Assembly (NCBI RefSeq): GCF_016907235.1
Contig: NZ_JAFBBO010000001.1
Location: forward strand, 2,232,001-2,296,000
Length of the DNA: 64,000 bases
Origin: Oerskovia jenensis
GTDB taxonomy: Bacteria; Actinomycetota; Actinomycetes; Actinomycetales; Cellulomonadaceae
Direction of reading: 5' to 3'
Positions 52,809-61,554 of this stretch are shown one piece after another. The position numbers were made by a program, and so were the translations under genes. The notes under the pieces were generated by a model. It did no database searches, was not told where the DNA came from, and saw nothing but the letters and a program-made list of their open reading frames with translations. The number at the start of each line of letters is the position of its first letter. Positions within the stretch are counted from its first letter, which is position 1.

Positions 52809-53462
52809 ATGGCTGAGACAGGTTCGACGAGCGGCATCACGACGGGCTTCGTGGTGACCGAGGCGCAGTTCGAGGAGATGTTCCCGGACCGCAACCCGTT
52901 CTACACGTACGCGGGCCTGGTCGCCGCGACCGAGGCGTACCCCGAGTTCGCGACGTCGGGCGGCCCCGAGATCGCGGCCCGCGAGGCCGCGGCCTTCCTC
53001 GCGAACGTGAGCCACGAGAGCACGGGTCTGCTGCACGTGAGCGAGCTCAACACGGCCGTGTACTCGCACTACTGCGACCCGACCCAGCCCTACGGCTGCC
53101 CCGCAGGACAGGACGCCTACTACGGCAAGGGCCCCATCCAGCTCTCCTGGAACTTCAACTACAAGGCCGCGGGCGACGCCCTGGGCATCGACCTGCTGAA
53201 CAACCCGTTCCTCGTCGAGACGGACGCGACCGTCGCCTGGAAGACCGCGCTCTGGTACTGGAACACGCAGCCCGGCGAGGGCACCATGACGTGCCACGAG
53301 GCGATCGTCGGGGAGCACGGCTTCCGCGAGACGATCCGCGCGATCAACGGCCCGCTCGAGTGCGACGGCGGGAACCCGCGCCAGGTCGCGAACCGGGTGG
53401 CGCTGTTCCGCCGCTACGCCGATCTCCTGGGCACCACCACGGGCGACCACCTGACCTGCTGA
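52809..53462 (+). CDS. Family 19 chitinase catalytic domain without signal peptide
   Basis: 217 aa, a bare GH19 domain closely similar to residues 125-328 of the enzyme at 34439, with general acid E70 in NVSHESTG and the same YYGKGPIQLSWN substrate-binding block. No signal peptide or binding module; the first 12 residues are Gly/Ser/Thr. ATG at 52809 chosen after GAGAGG. It may be exported non-classically, released by lysis, or act on peptidoglycan like phage endolysins. Terminated by a hairpin. Confidence 0.92.
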   Translation: MAETGSTSGITTGFVVTEAQFEEMFPDRNPFYTYAGLVAATEAYPEFATSGGPEIAAREAAAFLANVSHESTGLLHVSELNTAVYSHYCDPTQPYGCPAGQDAYYGKGPIQLSWNFNYKAAGDALGIDLLNNPFLVETDATVAWKTALWYWNTQPGEGTMTCHEAIVGEHGFRETIRAINGPLECDGGNPRQVANRVALFRRYADLLGTTTGDHLTC

Positions 53463-53470
53463 GCACTGCG

Positions 53471-53515
53471 GCCCGACGGCGGCGCTCGCCCCGGAGGTGA
53501 GCGGCGCCGTCGGGC
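53471..53515 (+). terminator. Intrinsic terminator of the second GH19 gene
   Basis: 20-nt arms (start GCCCGACGGCGGCGCTCGCC), two mismatches of which one is G-T, 5-nt loop, 9 nt past the stop. Confidence 0.82.
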
Positions 53516-53591
53516 AGGCTCGGCGCAGCCCGTGTCGCGGGTCCTGCCAGGGCCCCCAGGGCCGTGCTTCCTTCTCGAGTCGACCGAGCGC

Positions 53592-53984
53592 CTATCCGGA
53601 CGGGTCCAGCGTCGCCCGCGCCGTCGCCGGGGGATCGCACGGGTCGTCGTCGGTCGTCCACGGGATGCTGAGGGCGTGGACGGACAGGACTGCTCCCGAG
53701 GCGTCCAGGACGGTGATCGTGGTCTCGTCCGGGGTGGAGCCCGGAAAGCTCAGGACGCGGGACCTTCGGTCGCCGTCGTCCTCGCCGACGAAGCACGTCT
53801 CCGTGGACTCACAGCTCGCCCCGATGGTCGAGCCCGGCGGCAGGTCGGCGGTGAACGAGACGGTCAGCGTGCTCGAGGTGCCGACGGCAGGACAGTCGAG
53901 GTTGCTCGAACAGCCCGAGACCAGGACGGCAGGCACCACGAGGCACACGACCGCGGAAGCAGCGGAGCGTCGACGCCTGTGCAC
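53592..53984 (-). CDS. Small cysteine-containing lipoprotein
   Basis: 130 aa. Arg-rich N-region, lipobox VSGC (Cys ~25), then a beta-rich domain with four further Cys residues (NLDC, GASC, ETC, DPC), suggesting two disulfides. Function unknown. GTCCACAG occurs about 40 nt upstream of the start. Confidence 0.7.
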   Translation of the reverse strand: MHRRRRSAASAVVCLVVPAVLVSGCSSNLDCPAVGTSSTLTVSFTADLPPGSTIGASCESTETCFVGEDDGDRRSRVLSFPGSTPDETTITVLDASGAVLSVHALSIPWTTDDDPCDPPATARATLDPSG

Positions 53985-54059
53985 ACGGGAAGGCTACCAA
54001 CGCCGTGGCGACGAGGCCCGCTCGTCCACAGGCACGGTGGTCCTGGGGAGGCGCGGGCG

Positions 54060-54521
54060 TCAGGGGCGCACCGCGAACACCGCGAGCGAGAGCGCGACCG
54101 CGTCCTCGACGACCGCGGCCTGCCAGTCGGGGCGCCTGCCGACCGCGGCCGCGCGCCACGCGGCCCCGCCCCAGGTGCCCGCAGCGCCGCCCGCCGCCCC
54201 GAGGAGCAGCGGGAGGAGCACCCCGGCCTCGGCGCGGCGCGCGAGCACGAGCGCGCCCACCGCGCCCGAGACCATGCGGATCGGCGGCCCGGGCTGCTCG
54301 AGCCGCGAACCCGCGCTCGGTAGCTTGTCCCCCGTGAGCTCGGCCGCGACCCCCAGCGCACCGACGACCTTGGCGAGCACCCCCCACGGCCCCGACAGCG
54401 AGGACGTGAGCACCGGAGGAGCCAGGCCGAGCGACGCACGGCTGCCCGCCGCGACCCCGATCGCGAGCGACCGGGCGAGGACGTCGAACGAGGATCGCGA
54501 GGTACCACCGGCTCGGGTCAT
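54060..54521 (-). CDS. DUF4126-like membrane protein
   Basis: 153 aa with about four hydrophobic segments. Recognisable family wording: AAGSRASLGLAPP, AAELTGDKLPSAGSRL, PPIRMVSGAVGALVLARR, AVVEDAVALSLAV. ATG at 54521 follows GGGGAG. Integral membrane, function unknown. Confidence 0.78.
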   Translation of the reverse strand: MTRAGGTSRSSFDVLARSLAIGVAAGSRASLGLAPPVLTSSLSGPWGVLAKVVGALGVAAELTGDKLPSAGSRLEQPGPPIRMVSGAVGALVLARRAEAGVLLPLLLGAAGGAAGTWGGAAWRAAAVGRRPDWQAAVVEDAVALSLAVFAVRP

Positions 54522-54605
54522 GCTCCCCACGATCACGCGCGGTCCGGGCCCCGGCAACCGGGGGCTCGGCCCGGACGCGTCCTGGTCCTGCCGCCGAGGT
54601 CCGGG

Positions 54606-55361
54606 CTAGCTCGGGCGCCCGTACCGCCCGAGCAGGTGCTGGCCGTACGTGCCCGTCCCGTAGGGGGCGCCCGGCACCATGTGGTGGCCTGCCGCGTACG
54701 CCCCGAAGGTCCGCCCCGGCAGCCGCACCCGGGCGACACCGCGGCGGCTGCCCGTCGCCCGCAGCCAGGCGCGCGCGGCCTCGCGGCCCGTGATGCGCTC
54801 GGGTCCGCCGACGTCCGCGACCCGGCCCGACGGCCCGGCGGCGACGATCTCCACGAGGCGCGCGGCGACGTCGGGCACCGCGACCGGCTGGACCTCGAGC
54901 GCAGGCGTGAGCAGCACGGGCGAGAAGCGCTGCGCGAGGAAGAGGTTGTCGACGAACTCGTGGAACTGCGTGGCCCGCAGGATGGTGTGCGGCAGGCCGG
55001 ACGCGGCCAGCAGGTCCTCGACCTCGACCTTCGCCGTGTAGTAGCCGAGCGGGATCTGGTCGACGCCCACGATCGACTGGAACACGACGTGCCCCACCCC
55101 GGCGTCGCGGGTCGCGGCCACGACGTGGCGGCCCATCTCGACGTCGGCCCGGGGACCGCGGGTCGCCAGGTGCAGGACCGTCTCCACGCCGTCGAACGCT
55201 TCCCGCAGGCCCTCACCCGTGGTGAGGTCCCCGGTCACGAAGGCCGGGCCCGGCCGGGTGGACCGGCTGAGCACGCGGACGTCGTGCCCCGCGGCACGCA
55301 GGAGCGTCACGGTGGGGGTGCCGAGCGTGCCGGTACCGCCGGTCACGAGGATCGTGGTCAT
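54606..55361 (-). CDS. NAD(P)-binding atypical SDR (NmrA/complex-I-like epimerase fold)
   Basis: 251 aa. ILVTGGTGTLGTPTV (4-18) is the dinucleotide loop; GVGHVVFQSIVGVD (~88) and HTILRATQFHEFV (~124) are typical of NmrA-like proteins. No classical YxxxK. Probably a quinone- or NADP-sensing reductase; function not assigned. Confidence 0.88.
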   Translation of the reverse strand: MTTILVTGGTGTLGTPTVTLLRAAGHDVRVLSRSTRPGPAFVTGDLTTGEGLREAFDGVETVLHLATRGPRADVEMGRHVVAATRDAGVGHVVFQSIVGVDQIPLGYYTAKVEVEDLLAASGLPHTILRATQFHEFVDNLFLAQRFSPVLLTPALEVQPVAVPDVAARLVEIVAAGPSGRVADVGGPERITGREAARAWLRATGSRRGVARVRLPGRTFGAYAAGHHMVPGAPYGTGTYGQHLLGRYGRPS

Positions 55362-55384
55362 GACCGCATCCTCTCGCGTCGGGC

Positions 55385-55681
55385 TCAGCCCCGCCGGGCG
55401 CTGCGGTCGGACGTCGCGAGCCTCCAGGCGTCCGAGCGTCGAATCCTGACCTGCACCCACACGAGGAACACGTTGAGGCACAGCAGGAACCCGACGCCGA
55501 CCCAGCGCCCCACAGGATCCTGGTCGCTGTTCCCGCCGAAGATCGCCACCGCCCCGGCGATCACGAAGTTCACGACGATCAGCACGACGACGGCACCGGC
55601 GAACGTGCGGAGACCTGCGAGCTTCTTCGCGTCGAGCTGCTTCGGCTCCTCGCCTCCCCCTCCCGCCTGCGGGCCGTTCAC
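55385..55681 (-). CDS. Small two-TM protein of the WXG100 locus
   Basis: 98 aa, GTG start overlapping the upstream stop. Hydrophilic N-tail (~25 aa), TMs at ~28-50 and ~62-82, basic C-tail. Coupled to the 55678-56310 gene. No domain recognised. Confidence 0.72.
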   Translation of the reverse strand: MNGPQAGGGGEEPKQLDAKKLAGLRTFAGAVVVLIVVNFVIAGAVAIFGGNSDQDPVGRWVGVGFLLCLNVFLVWVQVRIRRSDAWRLATSDRSARRG

Positions 55682-56310
55682 GGGAGAGCCTTGCGCAGGG
55701 TGGCGAGCGCCTCGGACTGGTCCGCCGGGGCATCGTCGAGGATCGTCAGTCGGCCGTCCGGGTCGGCGGGCTCGATCGCCACCTGCCAGCCTCCCTGGGC
55801 GTCGCGGTGCGCGCTGGCGACGGCACTCCCGGTGGCTCTGGTCACCTTCACGCTCACGGCCACGGGCTCGTCTGCGCCCGTCACCTCCACCCCCTGCCGG
55901 GCGAGCTCGATCCCAGCGTCCACGAGGTCCTTGCTCCCGTCCACGGGGAGCACGTCCCAGACGTCGAAGCCTCGGGGGCTGAGCAGGAGGACGTCCTGAC
56001 CGGCACCCACGAGGACAGCGGCGTCCGCCGTGTCGCGACGCGCGACACCGATCTCGACCCACTGATCGGCCGTCGTCAGGACCCCGGCGACCGCGCCGGC
56101 CTTCCCCTGGGGGGTGATCCTGCCGTGCCCCAGGTCGACCAGCCCCCGGACGACGAGCGAAGACAGTCCCGCTCTGCGTGAGACCGCGTCCTTCGGGTCA
56201 GGGATGCGCAGGCTCGCCGCCGACTGCGCGGCGGCGGCCCCCTCGACGAGCGAGAGGAGCGTCGCGAGCTCGAAGGTGGTCAAGGGGAAGGTGGTGGTCT
56301 CGTTGTCCAC
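55678..56310 (-). CDS. Unrecognised protein of the WXG100 locus, possibly EspG-like
   Basis: 210 aa soluble alpha/beta protein. Pattern FELATLLSLVEG near the start, a repeated GIELARQGVEV type helix, and beta-strands such as AVSVKVTRATGS suggest a chaperone-like (EspG/ESX-associated) layout, but motif support is weak. Located 54 nt after the WXG100 protein gene and coupled to the small membrane gene downstream. Confidence 0.65.
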   Translation of the reverse strand: MDNETTTFPLTTFELATLLSLVEGAAAAQSAASLRIPDPKDAVSRRAGLSSLVVRGLVDLGHGRITPQGKAGAVAGVLTTADQWVEIGVARRDTADAAVLVGAGQDVLLLSPRGFDVWDVLPVDGSKDLVDAGIELARQGVEVTGADEPVAVSVKVTRATGSAVASAHRDAQGGWQVAIEPADPDGRLTILDDAPADQSEALATLRKALP

Positions 56311-56364
56311 GTCTCTCCAGTGCTGGGCGGTGTCGACAGGGGGCAGGTCCGGGCATGACGCGGG

Positions 56365-57366
56365 TCAGTCGAAGGCGAACAGGTTCCGCAGCGGGGCTGT
56401 GACGTCGTCGACGAACTCGGCCGTGCCGTCGATGATGTCCTCGGTCGCGCTGGCCGCATCGTCCCACGCGGAGCCTGCGGCTTCCCACGCCGTACCGACT
56501 CCGTCGGCGACCCACTCGACCCCGTCCTGCCCCATGCCGGCCAACCACTCGGTCGTCTCCATGCCCGGCGGCGTGAGCTGCTGCAGACCCCACCAGGCGC
56601 CGCCACCGACCGCGAGCCCCAGGCCGACCGCCCACCCGACCGGGTTGGAGACGATGAACCCCGTCGCGGCCGCGACACCGAGCCCGCCGGTCACGACCCC
56701 CGCAGCCCCCAGCCCCGCAGTGATCGCTCCGTCACCGATCGCCCAACCGTCGCCCTCTGCGACGCCGCCTGCGATCTCGTAGGACCCCTCGACGACCCCG
56801 AGCGCACCGAAGACGAGACCGAGACCACCGGCGGCGCCGGACGCCACCTTGCTCGCCGCGACGATCTCGAAGCTGTCGAGGACGTCGAGCGAAGCGCCAC
56901 CGAAGTCGACCCCCAGGCCGGCGAGGTTGGAGACCTGGCCCACCCACGGCGGGAGAATCCCCAGCCACTGGTCAGGGTTCCCGTCCCCAGGCGTCGAAGG
57001 ACTCCCCGGCGTTCCTGGTGGGACACCGGGTATGCCGCTCACCGGCGGGAGACCCCCTCCGCCCGGGGGCGTCCCGGGCTGCCCGGACGCTCCGTCGCCC
57101 GCCGAGGTCAGTGTCTGCTGCTCGGCATTGCGCGCGAGCACGTCTCCCTGCTCCGACAGGGCGTCGGCCGTCCTGACGAGAGCAGGGAAGAGCCCGCTGT
57201 CCCACCCGGCGACGAACTGCTGCTGGTCCGGTCCGTACCAGGTCGCGGCCCGGATGCTCGTCCCGATGCTCGCGCCGAGGGTGCGGAGGTGGTCACCGGC
57301 GGTCGTCATGTCCAGGGCCAGCCGACGCAGAGCATCGACATCCGCCCCCTGGAGTCCCTGGCTCAT
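56365..57366 (-). CDS. WXG100-type secreted protein with glycine-rich membrane-like C-terminus
   Basis: 333 aa. N-terminal WXG100 hairpin (1-95, with ATWYGPDQQQF providing W-x-G), a Pro/Gly linker (~95-140), then long Gly/Ala-rich hydrophobic stretches (~150-270) and an acidic helical tail (~285-330). Similar layouts occur in ESX-secreted or polymorphic effectors. No catalytic motif is seen. ATG at 57366; paired TCGTCCACA words lie 111-146 nt upstream. Confidence 0.78.
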   Translation of the reverse strand: MSQGLQGADVDALRRLALDMTTAGDHLRTLGASIGTSIRAATWYGPDQQQFVAGWDSGLFPALVRTADALSEQGDVLARNAEQQTLTSAGDGASGQPGTPPGGGGLPPVSGIPGVPPGTPGSPSTPGDGNPDQWLGILPPWVGQVSNLAGLGVDFGGASLDVLDSFEIVAASKVASGAAGGLGLVFGALGVVEGSYEIAGGVAEGDGWAIGDGAITAGLGAAGVVTGGLGVAAATGFIVSNPVGWAVGLGLAVGGGAWWGLQQLTPPGMETTEWLAGMGQDGVEWVADGVGTAWEAAGSAWDDAASATEDIIDGTAEFVDDVTAPLRNLFAFD

Positions 57367-57564
57367 GCTCTCCTCGTGGCGATCTCGTCGGTCAGGGCAG
57401 CACACTATCCGACGACGCGGGCCGGTCCGAGGGGGAGAAGTACCCATCGGGTCGCGGGACGCCCAGGTCTTCGGCGTCGTCCACAGATCGCTCTCCGACG
57501 TCCTCGTCCACAGGGGGCTGTCCGCGCCCAGCGGCGCTCCCCTCGAGCGCGGCACCTTACCGGC

Positions 57565-58194
57565 ATGAGCCACGGCACCCGCCCTTCCCACCCCCGACGA
57601 CGCGCGACGAACCGGCACCCGGTCCCGCCCCTGGGCCCGCCCACCCTCCGGGCGCTCTGGGAACGCCAGGCCGCCGAGGCCAACGGTCCCGACGGCTTCC
57701 ATCACGTCCACGGCCCGCACACGCACGGCTGGCTGCTCGAGGACGCCGTACCCGAGCTCCTGGAACCCGTCCTGCATCCCGACGACGACCCGCTCGAACC
57801 CACGTTCTTCGCGAACCTCGGCGGGCCGCTGGCCGCAGCACTCCTCGCGCGGCTCGGCCCGGACCGGCTCGTCCACCGGTCGAACGGCTCACCACCGCTC
57901 GGACACCTGCTCCGGACGGCCGCAGAGCACCCCGACGAGGTCGTGCTCCACGGGTTCGTCCTGGGTCCGGGGCGCTGCGACGAGCGACTGGTCGCCGAGG
58001 GCGCGATCGTGCGCTTCGAGGCGGACCTGCTCGTGACCGAGCAGCACGTCCCGGACTGCGAGTGCGAGCTCCTGTGGGCGTACGTGGTCGACGAGCTGGG
58101 GCTCGGCGACGCCCTGCACGCGCCGCACCGGATCCACCGGATCCACCGGGCGGACGCGCCGGGCGAGACGTGGTGGCGCCTGCTGTGGGCGTAG
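57565..58194 (+). CDS. Unrecognised His/Pro-rich-headed protein
   Basis: 209 aa. A basic, disordered N-terminus (1-30) precedes a mainly alpha/beta body (LRALWERQAAEA, HHVHGPHTHGWLLED, RLGPDRLVHRSNGSPPLG). The HVHGPHTHG histidines could bind metal. No named domain. Start at 57565 (MSHGTRP) is the shortest with good homology-like content; certainty is modest. Confidence 0.6.
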   Translation: MSHGTRPSHPRRRATNRHPVPPLGPPTLRALWERQAAEANGPDGFHHVHGPHTHGWLLEDAVPELLEPVLHPDDDPLEPTFFANLGGPLAAALLARLGPDRLVHRSNGSPPLGHLLRTAAEHPDEVVLHGFVLGPGRCDERLVAEGAIVRFEADLLVTEQHVPDCECELLWAYVVDELGLGDALHAPHRIHRIHRADAPGETWWRLLWA

Positions 58195-58268
58195 ACGGCT
58201 CCCTGCGAGGACCTCTCGGCGATTCCGGCGCGCGCGGCAGCGGGGCCACCGGCGCGGGGGCAGGCGCG

Positions 58269-58853
58269 TCAGCCCCGGTCGAGGAAGGACTCGCTCGCCC
58301 TTTCGAAGCGCCGCATGAGCTCCGCGAAGGCCACGCGGTCCTGCGCCGACCACCCGTCGAGCAGCTCGTCCACGAGCGCGTCCCCCGCCGCGACGAACGT
58401 GCGCGCGACGTGTGCCCCCGCCTCGGTGAGACGGACGCGCGAGGCGCGGGCGTCGTCGGGGTCCTCGCGGCGTTCCGTGAGGCCCGCCGCGTCGAGGCGG
58501 CGCAGGATCTTGCTCACGTTGGACGGACCCGTGGACAGGTGTTCCGCGATGGCGGAGGGGCGCCGCGGTCCCTGCCGCCACACGACCGTGAGGACCACGA
58601 TCGCCGGGGTGTCCAGGTCGATCCCCTCGCGCGCCGCGACGGCCGCGAGGAAGTCGCCGCTCGTCCACAGGCCCATGACACGGACCAGGGAGTCGAGCAG
58701 GTCGGACCGGTACCCGGGCACGCGCGGGTCGCCCTGGAGCGCGGCGGGCAGGGCCCGTTCGTCGCCCGACGGCGTCACGCGGGCCGGTGCCGGCCGGTCG
58801 CCCGGGGCGGGGCCGTCGGACGGCCCCGCCCCGGTGTGCGGTGCGTCGGTCAT
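58269..58853 (-). CDS. MarR-family transcriptional regulator
   Basis: 194 aa. Winged-helix core ~80-165 with TIAEHLSTGPSNVSKILRRLDAAGL, the MarR recognition helix, and DDARASRVRLTEAG wing. N-terminal ~30 residues are Pro/Ala-rich. ATG overlaps the SDR stop (ATGA). The MarR operator at 59653-59673 sits before the SDR start, so it represses its own operon. Confidence 0.92.
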   Translation of the reverse strand: MTDAPHTGAGPSDGPAPGDRPAPARVTPSGDERALPAALQGDPRVPGYRSDLLDSLVRVMGLWTSGDFLAAVAAREGIDLDTPAIVVLTVVWRQGPRRPSAIAEHLSTGPSNVSKILRRLDAAGLTERREDPDDARASRVRLTEAGAHVARTFVAAGDALVDELLDGWSAQDRVAFAELMRRFERASESFLDRG

Positions 58854-59623
58854 GCGATCCGGGTGCCGCCGTCGACCGGCAGGACCACACCCGTGATGAA
58901 GCTGGCCTGGTCGGACAGCAGGAACGCGACCGCGTCCGCGATCTCGGACGGCTGGCCGAGACGCTTCATGGGGACGTCGGCGGCGTACCCGGCACGCGCC
59001 TCCTCGGGCAGCGACGCGAGCGCGGCGGTCTCGATGGCGCCCGGCGCGACGGCGTTGATGCGGATGCCGTCGGTCACGTACTCGATCGCGGTGCCGTGCG
59101 TGAGGGACACGACGCCCGCCTTGGCCGCCGAGTACGGCGCGAGGCCGGGCGACGCCTTGAGGCCCGCGATCGACGCGATGTTGACGATGCTGCCGCCGCC
59201 GTGGCCGAGCATGTGGGCGATCTCGGCCTTCATGGACAGGAACGTCCCGCGCAACGTGACGTCGAGCGTGCGGTCCCAGCCGTCCTCGGGCATCTCGTCG
59301 AGGCGGAAGGGCCGGGTGCCCACGCCCGCGTTGTTGACCGCGAGGTGCAGCCCGCCGAACGTCTCGACGGCGAACGCGACGAGCGCGCTCACGTCCGCGG
59401 GGTCGGAGACGTTCGCGCGACGGTAGGCAGCACGTCCCCCCGCGGCCTCGATGTCGGCGACGACTCGTGCCCCTGCCTCGTCGTCGACGTCGGAGACGAC
59501 GACGGCCGCCCCCTGGGCGGCGAGCCGCTTCGCGACCGCCTCTCCGATGCCGGCGCCCGAGGCGGTGACGAGCGCGACCTTGCCGGCGAAGACGGGCGTT
59601 CCGGTGACGTGCGGGGTGGACAT
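58850..59623 (-). CDS. SDR oxidoreductase under MarR control
   Basis: 257 aa classical SDR: VTASGAGIGEAVAKRL cofactor loop (~14-28, Gly-rich), NNAGV (~92), catalytic SIAGL and YSAAKAGV (Y ~159, K ~163) and GVVLPVDGG tail. Similar to 3-oxoacyl-ACP/glucose dehydrogenase-like enzymes. Made with the MarR regulator; its substrate or the toxicant sensed is unknown. Confidence 0.92.
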   Translation of the reverse strand: MSTPHVTGTPVFAGKVALVTASGAGIGEAVAKRLAAQGAAVVVSDVDDEAGARVVADIEAAGGRAAYRRANVSDPADVSALVAFAVETFGGLHLAVNNAGVGTRPFRLDEMPEDGWDRTLDVTLRGTFLSMKAEIAHMLGHGGGSIVNIASIAGLKASPGLAPYSAAKAGVVSLTHGTAIEYVTDGIRINAVAPGAIETAALASLPEEARAGYAADVPMKRLGQPSEIADAVAFLLSDQASFITGVVLPVDGGTRIA

Positions 59624-59652
59624 GGGGACCTCCGGGTGACGATGCGAGAATT

Positions 59653-59673
59653 TTAGTGTCGTCGCGACACTAA
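59653..59673 (-). promoter_or_regulatory. MarR-type operator
   Basis: Perfect inverted repeat of half-site TTAGTGTCG, three central bases and CGACACTAA, 30 nt upstream of the SDR-MarR operon start. The sequence is close to published MarR/MexR-like palindromes. Confidence 0.87.
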
Positions 59674-60101
59674 CTTCGGGTCAACGGGCGCCGGGCGCCC
59701 AGAATTCCCGCCACGACGACGGCACCCACCACAGCCCCCGTGGTGTTCATCACGACGTCCTGCACGGTCGAGTACCGGCCCGGGATCACGAGCTGCGACA
59801 GCTCGATCGCGATCGACAGCACGAACCCCGCCAGGACCACGGTCCCGACGCCGCGCCGAAGCGGCACCTCGGGACGTGCCCCGGAGAGCACGAGCAGCCC
59901 CAGCGCACCGAACGGCACGAACATCACCACGTTCGAGGCGGCCTCGAGGAACTCGTAGGACATCGGCAGGCCCGCCGACCGGAAGACCTCCAGGACCGCG
60001 AGCGCCCACCCGGGCGCGGCCGTCGACTGCGGGGACGGCCAGCACGTCACGACCAGGACGGCGGCGAGGTAGACGGCGAAGGTCCAGCGGAGGAGGCGCA
60101 C
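59670..60101 (-). CDS. VanZ-family membrane protein
   Basis: 143 aa, four TMs and the VanZ pattern SNVVMFVPFGALGL, AIELSQLVIPGRYSTVQDVVMNTTGA. Related to VanZ, which gives low teicoplanin resistance by unknown means. Its stop overlaps the last bases of the MarR operator. Confidence 0.87.
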   Translation of the reverse strand: MRLLRWTFAVYLAAVLVVTCWPSPQSTAAPGWALAVLEVFRSAGLPMSYEFLEAASNVVMFVPFGALGLLVLSGARPEVPLRRGVGTVVLAGFVLSIAIELSQLVIPGRYSTVQDVVMNTTGAVVGAVVVAGILGARRPLTRS

Positions 60102-60129
60102 GGCTCACACCCTACGGAAGGATGGTCGG

Positions 60130-60600
60130 GTGACCGCGACCTCGCCCCTGCCCGACGACGCCCGCTGCCCCTGCCTGTCCGGAGAGACGTACGGGGCGTG
60201 CTGCGGGCGGTACCACCGCGGGCTCGCCACGGGTCCCTCGACCGGCACGGTCGGCGGTTCCGAGGTGTCGGGCCTCGCGGCGAGCGCCCCGACCGCCGAG
60301 GCCCTCATGCGCTCGCGCTACGCCGCGTTCGCGGTCGGCGACGCGGACTACCTGCTCGCGACCTGGCACCCCTCGACGCGCCCCGCGGACCTGGACCTCG
60401 ACGACGACGTGACGTGGCGCCGGCTGGACGTCGTCGCGACGAGCGCGGGCGGCCCGCTCGACCGGACGGGCGTCGTGGAGTTCGTCGCCCACTACCGGTC
60501 CGCCGGGACGCGGGAGCGGGGGTCGCTGCACGAGGTCAGCTCGTTCGTCCGCGAGGACGGGCGCTGGTACTACGTCGACGGTGACGTCCCCGCCCGCTGA
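60130..60600 (+). CDS. YchJ-like zinc-binding (SEC-C motif) protein
   Basis: 156 aa with GTG start. N-terminal Cys-rich CPCLSGETYGACCGRYH is the SEC-C/YchJ metal site, followed by LMRSRYAAFAVGDADYLLATWHPSTRP, characteristic of UPF0225/YchJ with a SnoaL-like domain and end WYYVDGD. Function of YchJ is unknown. Confidence 0.9.
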   Translation: MTATSPLPDDARCPCLSGETYGACCGRYHRGLATGPSTGTVGGSEVSGLAASAPTAEALMRSRYAAFAVGDADYLLATWHPSTRPADLDLDDDVTWRRLDVVATSAGGPLDRTGVVEFVAHYRSAGTRERGSLHEVSSFVREDGRWYYVDGDVPAR

Positions 60601-60607
60601 GCATGCC

Positions 60608-60626
60608 GCTGAGCGTGACGCTCAGC
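60608..60626. terminator. Short hairpin between convergent genes
   Basis: 8-bp stem GCTGAGCG/CGCTCAGC with TGA loop, overlapping the DUF2182 stop. A short, weak terminator candidate. Confidence 0.5.
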
Positions 60627-61554
60627 TCGTCCCGACCAGGACCACGGCCGACAGCGCCCCGAGGACGACCACGGGATGCACCCAGCGTTCGGCGTCGGCC
60701 CCGAGCTTCTGGAGGCAGGTCACGGTCGCGATCCCGAGCGTGAGCCAGAGCGGGTGCCCGGCGAAGGTCAGCGCCACCATGAACGGCGCGCACGTGATCA
60801 CGCACGCGCGGGCGTGGAACCAGCCGAACCGCAGCGCCGCGACGTCCGCGGTCCTGCCCTCGATGCCCAGCGGGACCGAGCGGTGGCACCGGGCCAGGGC
60901 TCGCCGGACGACCGGAGTCAGCTCCCACGCCGATGCCGCGACGAGCACCGCGGCAGCCGCCATGACCCCGGGGCGCAGCAGGCCGACGACGAGCGTCACC
61001 CCGAGGCCCACGATCATCCACAGCGCGAGGTAGGCCCCGACGAACAGTGCCGTGGTCCGGTGCCGTCGCCTGCGCGGCGAGGCGAACGCCGCGTGCCGCA
61101 CGGACGGGACCAGCCCGGGCAGCATCATCGCGACGACCATGAGCCCCCAGTGCCCCCAGGCCGCGGCCCCGGACCCGACCCCCTGGGCGACACCCGCCCA
61201 GCCCGTCGCGAAGGACGCAGGGTCGAGCCACGCGTCGGCCCACCCCGCAGTCGCCGCCCCTCCCGGGGACGCATGGTGCGCCACCGTGGGTCCCGGTCCG
61301 CGAGCGCCGGGGCCGGGCGTCCACAGCCAGGGACCGAGGAGAACGATCCACGCGACGGCAGCCGCCACCAGGACCGGCCACTCGGGACGACGGGCGAGGA
61401 ACCGCCGCACCTCGACGCCCAGCCCCCGGGCACCGCGCCCTCGGACACCGCGCCCTCGCGCGGCGGCGCGACCGGCCGACGAGCGCCCGTCGGCCGGTCG
61501 CGCCGCCGCCACCCGCGCGACCGGGCGCGGAGGACGCCCGGCCGCGACGGTCAC
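60622..61554 (-). CDS. DUF2182-family membrane protein
   Basis: 310 aa. Arg-rich N-terminus, then about seven TMs. The family block WGLMVVAMMLPGLVPSV (~135) and the Cys/His-rich GWFHARACVITCAPFMVALT (~245) identify DUF2182. GTG overlaps the tyrosinase stop (GTGA). DUF2182 is predicted to bind metal and often accompanies copper proteins; pairing with a copper oxidase fits copper handling. Confidence 0.85.
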   Translation of the reverse strand: MTVAAGRPPRPVARVAAARPADGRSSAGRAAARGRGVRGRGARGLGVEVRRFLARRPEWPVLVAAAVAWIVLLGPWLWTPGPGARGPGPTVAHHASPGGAATAGWADAWLDPASFATGWAGVAQGVGSGAAAWGHWGLMVVAMMLPGLVPSVRHAAFASPRRRRHRTTALFVGAYLALWMIVGLGVTLVVGLLRPGVMAAAAVLVAASAWELTPVVRRALARCHRSVPLGIEGRTADVAALRFGWFHARACVITCAPFMVALTFAGHPLWLTLGIATVTCLQKLGADAERWVHPVVVLGALSAVVLVGTS

